Below are positions 6,999 to 14,832 of a stretch of 16,695 nt of DNA, piece by piece. Source of the stretch: Bacteroidota bacterium (GTDB lineage: Bacteria > Bacteroidota > Bacteroidia > UKL13-3); assembly GCA_947462865.1 (NCBI GenBank), contig CANHRW010000023.1, forward strand, positions 1-16,695, given 5' to 3'. Each line of letters begins with the position of its first letter. The first letter of the stretch is position 1. Under the pieces are notes generated by a model. That model saw only the letters and a list, made by a program, of their open reading frames with translations, was not told where the DNA came from and did no database searches. The translations under genes were made by a program, and so were the position numbers.

Positions 6999-8045
6999 AT
7001 GTTTAACTTTCAAAACAGCATTTTAGAAAAACTCATTGTTCATAGGGTAGGAAATGCAGAGGAAACACATTTGATCAAGCTTTCCAGAGCTGAAATAGAC
7101 TTGTCAGATGCATATTTCAAAAGTGTATTGCTGCATTTTTTTACCAAAGGTTTGGTTCAAGAAGAAATACATCATTTTACCTCTACCAACGGAGATTTGA
7201 AATTGAATCCTGTATATACATTTGTGAAAGAAATTTTTGCAGAACAAACTGCTTTCCAATTTCAGACCATACAAATAGCCAACGCTTTGTTGCAGCAATC
7301 AACACATAGTAAAATCAAAGGTGGCGACTTATTTATTGTTCAATTGAGCAATATTGGTTTTGAAGGTAAGGAGTTTCAGGGTTTGGGTTTGTTTAAAACA
7401 GAAACCAAATTGGAATTTGTTAAAACCCAAGAAATGAAAACAGGTATTGAAATTGCGATGGATGAAGGTTTTATACCTGAAAAAATAGACAAGGCTTGCT
7501 TTGTATTAGATACCCAAGAGGCTGATGGCTATCGGGTAATTGTGTACGACAAATCAAACCAGTCATCGGAAGCAAAATATTGGAAAAATCAGTTTTTAAA
7601 TATTGAGCCCGTTAAGGATAATTATCACCATACTGTTCAATTGATGGATCTCACAAAAGCTTTTGTACAACATCAATTGCCTAAAGAGTTTGAAGTTTCT
7701 AAAGCCGAACAAATTGATTTATTAAACAGGTCTGTATCTTTTTTTAAAACTGAAGAAACATTTAATAAAACTCATTTTGAACAAGAGGTATTGCAAGACA
7801 GCAGTCTCATAGATTCTTTCAGAGGCTTCAATCATCAATATGCAAAAGAACTTGACTTACAAGATTTGTCTGAATTTGAAATTTCGGGTTCAGCTGTCAA
7901 AAAGCAAGCCCGTACATTTAAATCTATTTTAAAATTAGACAAGAATTTCCATGTATACATACATGGAAACAGGGAGTTAATTGAAAAAGGGGTAGATCCG
8001 GACGGGAGAAAATTCTATAAAATTTATTTCAATGAAGAAAATTAA
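6999..8045 (+). CDS. Nucleoid-associated protein, NdpA/YejK (37-kDa) family
   Basis: A 348-residue cytoplasmic protein of the family whose E. coli member is YejK/NdpA, a DNA-associated protein of poorly defined role. It has the usual N-terminal pattern FNFQNSILEKLIVHRVGN, the FKSVLLHFF segment, and the C-terminal SILKLDKNFHVYIHGN region ending in DPDGRKFYKIYFNEEN. That ending is typical of the shorter Bacteroidota members. No signal peptide or membrane segment is visible. The ATG at 6999 opens the family's normal N-terminus. The gene is flanked by terminators on both sides, so it is probably transcribed alone. A near-consensus -7 (TAATTTG, 6987-6993) ends five bases before the ATG but lacks one T. 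A perfect 11-bp inverted repeat lies inside the coding region near the 3' end. Confidence 0.88.
   Translation: MFNFQNSILEKLIVHRVGNAEETHLIKLSRAEIDLSDAYFKSVLLHFFTKGLVQEEIHHFTSTNGDLKLNPVYTFVKEIFAEQTAFQFQTIQIANALLQQSTHSKIKGGDLFIVQLSNIGFEGKEFQGLGLFKTETKLEFVKTQEMKTGIEIAMDEGFIPEKIDKACFVLDTQEADGYRVIVYDKSNQSSEAKYWKNQFLNIEPVKDNYHHTVQLMDLTKAFVQHQLPKEFEVSKAEQIDLLNRSVSFFKTEETFNKTHFEQEVLQDSSLIDSFRGFNHQYAKELDLQDLSEFEISGSAVKKQARTFKSILKLDKNFHVYIHGNRELIEKGVDPDGRKFYKIYFNEEN
7947..7970. repeat. Perfect inverted repeat inside the nucleoid-associated protein gene
   Basis: The 11-base arms TTTCCATGTAT (7947-7957) and ATACATGGAAA (7960-7970) are separated by 2 bases. The element lies entirely in coding sequence, encoding the conserved FHVYIHGN stretch. 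It could be a protein-binding palindrome or coincidence. Confidence 0.5.
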
Positions 8046-8086
8046 AGAGCCAATAAAAGGGGTAGTCAATTTATCGGCTCTTTTAA
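8042..8086 (+). terminator. Terminator of the nucleoid-associated protein gene
   Basis: The arms AAAGAGCC (8044-8051) and GGCTCTTT (8076-8083) are extended inward by ATAAA/TTTAT after one mismatch, giving 13 base pairs around a 12-base loop, followed by TTTTAAT. The hairpin starts inside the stop codon, so no space is wasted after the gene. Confidence 0.75.
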
Positions 8087-8415
8087 TCTCTGCTGCAATT
8101 TAATTTTAATGAATCGATAGATGAACATGGTTGTTTTTTGTAAATAGAAAACTTCAATTTTTATGAATAATTACTTTTGTAAACTACTTAATTGTTTTAT
8201 AGTCAATAGATTGTGTAAATATGAATATACTACATTTGTAGTACTAAATTTATTTTAAAATTGGAGTATTTCACGGCTTTAAATCCTAAAAAATCATATA
8301 ATAATTTTGTGATTAGTGTTGAAAATAATTCACGACTCTATAGTGTCAATAATTTCTATTTGTGAATTGATTTCATAATAGGCTATCATCTATGTAAATA
8401 AAATACCATTCAATT
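8087..8415. other. AT-rich intergenic region upstream of the response regulator
   Basis: About 330 bases without a convincing ORF or RNA gene. It contains three matches to TAnnTTTG on the plus strand: TACTTTTG at 8172-8179, TACATTTG at 8231-8238 and TAATTTTG at 8302-8309. Only the second has a TTG at proper spacing. The length suggests a long leader or multiple regulatory inputs for the regulator/hydrolase operon. Confidence 0.5.
8211..8243 (+). promoter_or_regulatory. Candidate promoter with overlapping palindrome
   Basis: TTG (8211-8213), 17 bases, then TACATTTG (8231-8238) fit the Bacteroidota promoter pattern. The -7 box lies inside a perfect palindrome with arms TACTACA (8228-8234) and TGTAGTA (8237-8243) and a 2-base centre. 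A dimeric regulator bound there would block the box. If used, the leader to the ATG at 8416 would be about 170 bases. Confidence 0.4.
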
Positions 8416-9093
8416 ATGAAAAGAACATTCAATATTGCGATAATAGATGACCATTTTGCGGTAAGGGATGGTTATCAATATTGTGTAGAGAAAATATCCT
8501 TTGTTAAACAGGTAGCTACTTTTGAGTCATTTGAATTGTATCAAAAATCCCAAGAAGTTTTCGACTTAATATTACTCGACATTGAGTTAAAAGACAACAA
8601 TGGATTAGATTGTTGTAAAGCTCACAAATTAGCAGGATATTCAACTAAAATTTTGATGCTTTCCGCTTATCATGATGAAAGTTTTATTGTTGAAGCATAC
8701 AACAATCAAGCTGATGGTTATTTGTTTAAAGATGCACCATACGAGGAAGTTGTGTTGGCTTTTGAAAAGGTATTGATTAAAGGTGATAAACATTTCAATC
8801 TAGAAGCCATTGAAACTATTTTCAATCACCACGAAAACAGTAAAAAAAATACAAAATTGGCCAAAGTATCAATCACCAAAAGAGAAACAGAAATCATTCA
8901 TTTAATTTGTGAAGGTTATTCAAACAAAGAAATTGGAGCAGCATTGCACAGGAGTGTCACTACCATTTCTAAACACCGTTACAATATCATGCAGAAATTT
9001 GGATTCCACAAAAGCATTGAGTTGGTAAATTTTGCCATTGAAAGAGGTATCTTTAAAACCAAGAAAATATTTAAAAAAGCAAACCAATCATGA
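8416..9093 (+). CDS. Response regulator, NarL/FixJ type with LuxR HTH
   Basis: A 225-residue two-component response regulator. The receiver domain (about 5-122) has the acidic pair D11-D12, the phosphoacceptor D55 in LILLDIEL, S83 in the T/S position, Y102 and the conserved K105 in LFKDA. A linker leads to a LuxR-type helix-turn-helix (about 152-205: ITKRETEIIHLICEGYSNKEIG, recognition helix around VTTISKHRYNIMQKF). All signalling residues are intact, so phosphorylation-dependent DNA binding is expected. No histidine kinase gene is in the window, so it is an orphan here. Its TGA overlaps the ATG of the hydrolase gene (ATGA, 9090-9093), meaning the two are co-transcribed and translationally coupled. 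The 370-base upstream gap suggests independent control. Target genes cannot be read from sequence. Confidence 0.93.
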   Translation: MKRTFNIAIIDDHFAVRDGYQYCVEKISFVKQVATFESFELYQKSQEVFDLILLDIELKDNNGLDCCKAHKLAGYSTKILMLSAYHDESFIVEAYNNQADGYLFKDAPYEEVVLAFEKVLIKGDKHFNLEAIETIFNHHENSKKNTKLAKVSITKRETEIIHLICEGYSNKEIGAALHRSVTTISKHRYNIMQKFGFHKSIELVNFAIERGIFKTKKIFKKANQS

Positions 9094-10103
9094 AAAAAAT
9101 CATATACCTGTTATTGGCCTTCTTGGTACTTTTATTGGTTTATTTGAGTGGACCCAAGCCAAGCGAAGATCTTGTGGAATGCACATTACCTGTTTATCCT
9201 TCTAATGTGAAAGAGTTGCAACAATTTTTAGCTGTTAAAGAGAGTGGTCACATCATAAAACCTGGAAACCAAGCTCAAATCATTTGGGCCGATTCTGTAC
9301 CAAATAGAACTAAAATTGTCTTTTTGTATTTACATGGTTTTGGAGCTTGTGCCTATGAAGGAATGCCTATTCATCTTGATATAGCCAAAAAATACAAAGC
9401 CAATTTATATTTAGCTAGATTGGCTTTTCAAGGAATAGATACCTCTAATGCCATGTATTTTTTAACCATGAACAACTTATGGCAATCGGCGGTTGATGCG
9501 TATGCAATGGCCAAACAAATGGGAGACTCTGTCATTATCATGAGTACCTCTACAGGTTCTACTTTGGCATTAATGCTTGCGGCTAGGTACCCTGAAATAA
9601 AGGGTCTAATAAATTATTCTCCCAATATTCGTTTAAAGGATCCTTTGGCTTTTTTAATAGATAATCCATGGGGTTTACAAATTGGAAGATTGGTTATTGG
9701 TTCCGACTCTTTCAACTATCAATTAGATGCAGAATTTGGTAAATATTGGTATTGTTCTTATAGGTTAGAGGCTGTTGTTCAATTAGAAAGATTGTTGGAG
9801 ACTCAAATGATTCCTTCCACATTTAAAAAAGTCAAACAACCTGTTTTGAATTTATACTACTACAAGGATGAAAATCACCAAGACCAAATGGTAAACGTTG
9901 AAAAGGTTAAATGGATGCATGGTTTATTGGCCACTCCTGAAAATAAAAAACGCATTTTTAATGTAGAAAATGCAGGAGATCACATACTTGCAAACCCAAT
10001 TCGGTCAAAAGACGTTTCAACTGTTTTTAAACAAACTAGCGCTTTTTGTGATGAAATTTTGGGATTGAAAGCTGATAATTTAAATATGTTTAAAAAATAT
10101 TGA
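9090..10103 (+). CDS. Membrane-anchored or exported alpha/beta hydrolase
   Basis: A 337-residue alpha/beta-hydrolase-fold protein, probably an esterase or lipase-like enzyme of unknown substrate. A strongly hydrophobic N-terminus (about 4-20) gives a signal anchor or signal peptide with no clear cleavage site, so the catalytic domain should face the periplasm. The oxyanion-side motif is LHGFG (81-85). The nucleophile is S154 in MSTSTGS, where the usual GxSxG elbow has serine in place of the first glycine. Likely acid D260 (or D265) lies in YYYKDENHQD, and the histidine is H298 in NAGDHIL. The triad assignment follows family order, not a structure. It overlaps the response regulator gene by four bases, so the regulator may control this enzyme or respond to its product. 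No terminator is evident after it. Confidence 0.85.
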   Translation: MKKIIYLLLAFLVLLLVYLSGPKPSEDLVECTLPVYPSNVKELQQFLAVKESGHIIKPGNQAQIIWADSVPNRTKIVFLYLHGFGACAYEGMPIHLDIAKKYKANLYLARLAFQGIDTSNAMYFLTMNNLWQSAVDAYAMAKQMGDSVIIMSTSTGSTLALMLAARYPEIKGLINYSPNIRLKDPLAFLIDNPWGLQIGRLVIGSDSFNYQLDAEFGKYWYCSYRLEAVVQLERLLETQMIPSTFKKVKQPVLNLYYYKDENHQDQMVNVEKVKWMHGLLATPENKKRIFNVENAGDHILANPIRSKDVSTVFKQTSAFCDEILGLKADNLNMFKKY

Positions 10104-10145
10104 AAACCTCTTTCAATTGAACAGTCGAATAAGCAGTTTAATCCT

Positions 10146-10153
10146 TAATTTTG
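10146..10153 (+). promoter_or_regulatory. Candidate -7 box of pyrG
   Basis: TAATTTTG matches TAnnTTTG. The nearest upstream TTG is 26 bases away, longer than usual, so the -33 part is doubtful. Use of this box would give a leader of about 70 bases containing two small hairpins. Confidence 0.45.
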
Positions 10154-10161
10154 CATCCCGT

Positions 10162-10208
10162 ACAGTAACAATTGTGCTCCACAAACTGTTATAATGACAC
10201 CCGTCATT
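10162..10208 (+). promoter_or_regulatory. Two small hairpins in the pyrG leader
   Basis: Hairpin 1 pairs TTGTG with CACAA around CTC (10172-10184) and, beyond a 5-base bulge, ACAGT with ACTGT (10162-10166, 10185-10189). Hairpin 2 pairs AATGAC with GTCATT around ACCC (10193-10208). An AGGAG follows at 10211-10215 but is 14 bases from the ATG, too far for a normal Shine-Dalgarno site. A regulatory role is a guess. Confidence 0.3.
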
Positions 10209-10229
10209 TCAGGAGATTAAACTTAGATT

Positions 10230-11849
10230 ATGAGCGCAAAATACATATTTGTTACAGGGGGTGTTACCTCTTCACTTGGTAAAGGAATTATTGGAGCATC
10301 TTTGGCTAAATTGTTGCAAGCCAGAGGATACTCTGTTACTATTCAAAAATTAGACCCATACATCAATGTTGACCCTGGTACATTGAACCCATACGAGCAT
10401 GGAGAGTGTTATGTAACCGAAGATGGGGCTGAAACTGACTTAGACCTTGGCCACTATGAGCGTTTCTTGAATGCACCAACTTCACAAGCCAATAATGTAA
10501 CTACTGGTAGAATTTACCAACATGTCATCAATCAAGAAAGACAGGGAGCCTATCTTGGAAAAACAGTACAAGTCATTCCACATATTACAGACGAAATTAA
10601 GAGAAGAATCAGGTTATTAGAAGAAACTGGAAAGTATGAAATCATCATCACAGAAATTGGTGGTACTGTTGGTGACATAGAATCATTGCCATACATAGAA
10701 GCTGTTAGACAATTGCTTTGGGAGTTAAAAGAAGAAGATGCATTGGTAATTCATTTAACATTATTGCCTTATTTAAGTTCTACCCATGAGCTCAAAACAA
10801 AGCCAACCCAACACAGTGTTAAAACATTATTAGAATCAGGTGTTCAACCCGATATTTTGGTATGTAGAACAGAACACTCAATCACTAAAGAAATGCGCAA
10901 GAAAATTGCATTGTTTTGTAATGTTGATGCCAATGCCGTTATTGAAGCACTTGATGTACCAACCATCTATGATGTGCCTTTAATGATGTTGAAAGAAAAG
11001 TTAGACAAAACCGTTTTAAGTAAAATGAAGTTGTCTACCAAAAATGAACCAGATTTAGACTCATGGAAAAACTTTTTGGTAAGGCATAAAAATCCTAAGA
11101 ATGAGGTTAGAATTGGCTTAGTAGGAAAATATGTAGAATTACCAGATGCCTATAAGTCAATCATTGAGGCTTTTATACATGCAGGTGCTCAGAATGAAGC
11201 AAGGGTTCGTATACAATACATTCACAGTGAATTAATTGCCGACGATAATGTAGCTCAGAAATTGGCTGATATAGATGGTTTATTGGTAGCACCAGGATTT
11301 GGAGACAGGGGCATAGAAGGTAAAATCATTGCGATTAAATATGCCAGAGAAAACAACTTGCCATTTTTTGGCATTTGTTTGGGTATGCAAATGGCTGTGA
11401 TTGAATTTGCCAGGAATGTCATTGGTTGGAAAGATGCCCACAGTACAGAGATGAATCCTAAAACCAAACATCCTGTGATTGACATGATGCCAGATCAAAA
11501 GAAAATTACTGCCAAAGGAGGAACCATGCGTTTGGGGGCTTATGCCTGTGAAATTGCCAAAGATTCTATTGCCTACAAAGCATACGAGAAAACCAAAGTA
11601 ACAGAAAGACACAGACACCGTTTTGAATTCAACAACAAGTACTTACAAGAGTTTGAGAAAGCTGGATTGCACGTGAGCGGTATAAACCCCGAAACCAAAT
11701 TGGCTGAAATTGTTGAATTGAAAAAGCACCCTTATTTTGTTGCGGTTCAATTTCACCCAGAATACAGGAGTACTGTATTAAATCCGCACCCGCTTTTTAT
11801 TAGATTTGTGAAGGCTGCAGTTGATTACAGTTTAAATGTACTGAAATAG
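10230..11849 (+). CDS. pyrG: CTP synthase (glutamine-hydrolysing)
   Basis: Converts UTP to CTP using ATP and ammonia from glutamine, the last step of de novo pyrimidine ribonucleotide synthesis, in the cytoplasm. The 539-residue protein has the synthetase domain first, opening with YIFVTGGVTSSLGKG (P-loop at 10-19) and containing LDPYINVDPGTLNP and the EIGGTVGDIES segment. The class I glutamine amidotransferase domain follows, with nucleophile C383 in GICLGMQ and the H509/E511 pair in FHPEY. Length and every motif are standard. It sits 126 bases after the hydrolase gene, with its own candidate promoter. A 51-base gap separates it from yidC. A 7-bp hairpin (ACTGAAA/TTTCAGT, 11840-11860) spans its stop codon, but its T-run is in the loop rather than after the stem, so it is probably not a terminator. 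Confidence 0.98.
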   Translation: MSAKYIFVTGGVTSSLGKGIIGASLAKLLQARGYSVTIQKLDPYINVDPGTLNPYEHGECYVTEDGAETDLDLGHYERFLNAPTSQANNVTTGRIYQHVINQERQGAYLGKTVQVIPHITDEIKRRIRLLEETGKYEIIITEIGGTVGDIESLPYIEAVRQLLWELKEEDALVIHLTLLPYLSSTHELKTKPTQHSVKTLLESGVQPDILVCRTEHSITKEMRKKIALFCNVDANAVIEALDVPTIYDVPLMMLKEKLDKTVLSKMKLSTKNEPDLDSWKNFLVRHKNPKNEVRIGLVGKYVELPDAYKSIIEAFIHAGAQNEARVRIQYIHSELIADDNVAQKLADIDGLLVAPGFGDRGIEGKIIAIKYARENNLPFFGICLGMQMAVIEFARNVIGWKDAHSTEMNPKTKHPVIDMMPDQKKITAKGGTMRLGAYACEIAKDSIAYKAYEKTKVTERHRHRFEFNNKYLQEFEKAGLHVSGINPETKLAEIVELKKHPYFVAVQFHPEYRSTVLNPHPLFIRFVKAAVDYSLNVLK

Positions 11850-11871
11850 TTTTTTTCAGTGCGATTAATCG

Positions 11872-11879
11872 TATTTTCG
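11872..11879 (+). promoter_or_regulatory. Candidate variant -7 box of yidC
   Basis: TATTTTCG differs from TAnnTTTG at one position and ends 21 bases before the yidC ATG. The same octamer occurs 21 bases before the tyrS ATG. No TTG -33 element is seen, so read-through from pyrG is equally possible. Confidence 0.3.
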
Positions 11880-11900
11880 TCAAGTTTTTAAAAAATACCA

Positions 11901-13715
11901 ATGGATAGAAATTCAATCATTGGCATGGTATTGATATTTGTAATATTGATTTCCTTTGCCTACATCAACCAGCCATCTCAATCAGAAATAGATGCGCTCA
12001 AACAAAAACAAGATTCAATCGCATTTGTCAATCACCAAGCAGATAGTATTGCCCAGGTTCAGGCAGCACAATCAATAACAGTCAATCCTGTTGTTAAAGA
12101 CACCAATGCCATTAATAACCAATTTGGAGATTTCGCACAATTTGCAACTGGTACAGAAAGCATTTCAACCTTTGAAAATGAACAGTTAAGGGTATCTTTT
12201 ACCAATAAAGGAGGAAGAATTTACAAGGTTGAACTTAAAAATTACAAACGTTCAGATGGTAGTCCTTTGGTATTGTTAGATGGCAATTCTAGCAATTTTG
12301 CATACCAGTTTCCCACTGTTCAATCTAAAGCAATTAGTTCTGATCAATTGTATTATGCCTTGAAAGCAAGTCCTGATAACCAGCACATTACTTATGTACT
12401 AGACTTAGGAAACGGAAAACGCATAGAACACCAATTTGACTTAAGTGACAACGATTACAGGGTTAAATTCCAGATGCAATTAAATGGAATGGAATCGGTG
12501 ATAGCTTCAAACACCAATTTCATTGATGTCAATTGGACACAACAATTGCTCTTACAAGAGAAAACCCAAGAGGCAGAAGAAAGAACCAGTACCATTTATT
12601 ACAGATATGCAGACGATGAGCCAGATTACTTATCTGAAGCCAAAGATTTAAAAGAAGAGCTGAAAACACCTATAAAATGGGTTTCTTTTAAACAACAGTA
12701 TTTTAATACTTCTTTGGTGGCAGAAAAGCCTTTTACTGAAGGAGTAATTGAAACCAAAAAAGATGAGCAAAAAGAAAAAGTAAAATTCATGAGTGCCAAT
12801 TTAATTCTTCCATTTAACCATGGAAGCGCTGAAAGCCACTCGTTCTTCTTTTATTTTGGCCCAAATCATTACAAAACATTGCAACAATACAATGTGCAGT
12901 TGGAGCGCGTGGTGCCAATGGGTTGGGGAATATTTGGTTGGGTTAATAAATACCTTACTGTCAATGTGTTTTATTGGTTGGGTCAATACCTGAGTAATTT
13001 TGGAATCATTATTTTCCTGTTGACTTTAATTGTCAAAACCATATTGTTCCCATTGGTATACAGGTCATATTTGTCTTCGGCCAAAATGAGGGTATTGAAG
13101 CCAGAAATGGACATTATCAAAGAAAAGTATGGCAATGACATGGCCAAGCTTCAACAAGAAAACATGAAATTATACCGCAAAGCAGGAGTGAATCCTATGG
13201 GTGGTTGTGTTCCTGTATTGCTGCAAATGCCAATTTTAATTGCCATGTTTCAGTTTTTTCCAAGTGCCTTTGAGTTAAGACAGCAGTCGTTTTTATGGGC
13301 TACAGATTTGTCAACTTATGATAGTATTTTTAGCTTACCATTTAACATTCCTTTCTATGGCGATCATGTAAGTTTATTTACTTTATTAATGACGGCATCT
13401 ACATTGGTATATACCGTATACAATAATCAAATGACTGGGGTAACAGGCCAGATGAAGTATTTGAGTTATATTATGCCTGTTATGTTCCTCGGATTTTTTA
13501 ACAGTTATTCTTCAGGTTTGACTTATTACTACTTTGTTTCTAACTTATTTACCATTGGGCAACAATTGTTAATTCGCAGTTTTGTTGATGAGAAATCAAT
13601 TCACAGACAGGTAGAAGAAAACAAGAAGAAACCAGTTACTAAATCTAAATTACAAGTTAAATTGGAAGAAATGGCCAGAAAAAGAGGCATCGATCCAGAT
13701 AAACTCAACAAATAA
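11901..13715 (+). CDS. yidC: Membrane protein insertase YidC
   Basis: Inner-membrane insertase that folds and inserts membrane proteins alone or with SecYEG. The 604-residue protein has the Gram-negative layout: an N-terminal membrane segment (about 5-22), a large periplasmic beta-rich domain (about 80-335), then the conserved OxaA/60-kDa domain with membrane segments from about 352 onward. An R in LVYRSYLSSAKM (R388) probably corresponds to the groove arginine. The cytoplasmic coiled hairpin (MRVLKPEMDIIKEKYG to NPMGGCVPVLLQMPI) follows. The basic tail (KKKPVTKSKLQVKLEEMARKR) is the kind that contacts ribosomes. The pyrG-yidC order is familiar in Bacteroidota. The gene ends 20 bases before a strong terminator. 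Confidence 0.97.
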   Translation: MDRNSIIGMVLIFVILISFAYINQPSQSEIDALKQKQDSIAFVNHQADSIAQVQAAQSITVNPVVKDTNAINNQFGDFAQFATGTESISTFENEQLRVSFTNKGGRIYKVELKNYKRSDGSPLVLLDGNSSNFAYQFPTVQSKAISSDQLYYALKASPDNQHITYVLDLGNGKRIEHQFDLSDNDYRVKFQMQLNGMESVIASNTNFIDVNWTQQLLLQEKTQEAEERTSTIYYRYADDEPDYLSEAKDLKEELKTPIKWVSFKQQYFNTSLVAEKPFTEGVIETKKDEQKEKVKFMSANLILPFNHGSAESHSFFFYFGPNHYKTLQQYNVQLERVVPMGWGIFGWVNKYLTVNVFYWLGQYLSNFGIIIFLLTLIVKTILFPLVYRSYLSSAKMRVLKPEMDIIKEKYGNDMAKLQQENMKLYRKAGVNPMGGCVPVLLQMPILIAMFQFFPSAFELRQQSFLWATDLSTYDSIFSLPFNIPFYGDHVSLFTLLMTASTLVYTVYNNQMTGVTGQMKYLSYIMPVMFLGFFNSYSSGLTYYYFVSNLFTIGQQLLIRSFVDEKSIHRQVEENKKKPVTKSKLQVKLEEMARKRGIDPDKLNK

Positions 13716-13734
13716 GATCAACAGGTATCAAAAG

Positions 13735-13772
13735 AAAAATCCCATTGAGTGGCTTGCTCAATGGGATTTTTT
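13735..13772. terminator. Bidirectional rho-independent terminator
   Basis: A 15-bp perfect stem, AAAAATCCCATTGAG (13735-13749) with CTCAATGGGATTTTT (13757-13771), surrounds a 7-base loop. A-rich and T-rich ends make it work on both strands. It closes the yidC transcript and can also stop the convergent tyrS/flavin reductase transcript, about 170 bases after that operon's last stop. Confidence 0.93.
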
Positions 13773-13940
13773 GTATAAACAAAATGAAAATGATACTTAA
13801 CATATATGAATAACCATGCCAAAAGAGTTTATTAGGCAAATAGTGTAATTAAATACTTGTTTTTCAATAGTTTAAATATATGGGGTGCTAGGTCAATTCA
13901 ATGCAGTGTTTGATTTTGTATACAGCCTGTATGAAAAAAA

Positions 13941-14831
13941 CTACAAAGCCAACAATACTTTCCAGGCCAAATGAGGTTCATTTTGTTCCAATAGCTTTTT
14001 TGCAAGTAATTCAATGGCTAAATGTTTTTCTTGATTTGTTCCACTAGATGTAAGAATAGCTTGTAAATCCTTGTTCATTTTTTTATAAATTTCTATGCTA
14101 TCAGCATCAGGTAAAGTTTCTACATTGCCGAGTTTACCAAAATCATTTCCAGTTAGAACCGAACTCTTTTTAATCAATTCAGGAAATTGGTCAAAGCCAA
14201 TTCCTAAATTTTTTGCGGGTTTTGCCACTTCAAATAATGCATCACCGCTTGCTCTGACATACCAATCACTTCCTAGTCTGCCTACCAAATCCATTTTTTG
14301 TTGGTTGAGAGTTCCATCTAAATTCATGACCTCAGGATTGATATGCATCAAAACCATTTCAGCAATAATTAGGTTACCTGCTCCGCCTTCGTTGCCAGTT
14401 TCTATTACCTCTTTTACGATGCATTCAAACTGAACAGGGCTTTCTTTTACTCTAGGTGCTTTTACTTTTACAGAAGCTAACTCCGTTAAACCTGCTTTAA
14501 CAAATTCATTGATTCCTTTTGAATATTCGCAACTGGCCAAACTCATTTGTTGCACCATGGCATAATTCACAACATTGATCACCACTTCTTTGGTTTCTAA
14601 AATGTTGTTTAGGGTATGTTTGGTGCTATTATCTCTCACTCTTCTTGCTGGTGAAAAGATAAAAGTTACAGGGTTTGATCCAAAAATATTGAAAAAGCTA
14701 AATGGGGCTAAATTAACAGCTCCATTGCTATCAACCGTACTGGCAAAGCAAATAGGCCTTGGAGCAACAGCTGTTAAAAGGGTATTGTGAAATTGTGCCA
14801 AAGGCAGGTCTTTTGGGCCTAATGTTTTCAT
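13941..14831 (-). CDS. Flavin reductase-like (FMN-binding split barrel) protein
   Basis: A 296-residue cytoplasmic protein of the flavin reductase-like/DIM6-NTAB group, which binds FMN and usually reduces flavin with NAD(P)H. The split-barrel domain covers about residues 5-200. Typical signatures are TAVAPRPICFASTVDSNG, NLAPFSFFNIFGSNPVTFIFSP (FMN contact region), the KHTLNNILET segment, and the SPVQFECIVKEVIE and LVGRLGSDWYVRA strands. The remaining third is helical and looks specific to longer members. The ATG at 14831 lies one base after the tyrS stop; a TTG at 14840 would overlap tyrS and is less likely. Co-transcription with tyrS is nearly certain, but I see no functional link. The electron acceptor and partner enzyme are unknown. 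Confidence 0.87.
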   Translation of the reverse strand: MKTLGPKDLPLAQFHNTLLTAVAPRPICFASTVDSNGAVNLAPFSFFNIFGSNPVTFIFSPARRVRDNSTKHTLNNILETKEVVINVVNYAMVQQMSLASCEYSKGINEFVKAGLTELASVKVKAPRVKESPVQFECIVKEVIETGNEGGAGNLIIAEMVLMHINPEVMNLDGTLNQQKMDLVGRLGSDWYVRASGDALFEVAKPAKNLGIGFDQFPELIKKSSVLTGNDFGKLGNVETLPDADSIEIYKKMNKDLQAILTSSGTNQEKHLAIELLAKKLLEQNEPHLAWKVLLAL

Positions 14832-14832
14832 G

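Noticed and set aside
8302..8309. TAATTTTG as the main promoter of the response regulator.
   Set aside because: No TTG lies within a usable distance upstream. In such AT-rich DNA an isolated -7 match is weak evidence.
11840..11862. Hairpin ACTGAAA/TTTCAGT spanning the pyrG stop codon, considered as a pyrG terminator.
   Set aside because: The T-run forms the loop and no T-run follows the stem. The short gap to yidC suggests continued transcription.
13920..13932. Small palindrome ATACAG-C-CTGTAT just after the flavin reductase stop on the minus strand.
   Set aside because: The T-run precedes rather than follows it on the minus strand, and the arms are short. The symmetric hairpin at 13735-13772 is a far better terminator.
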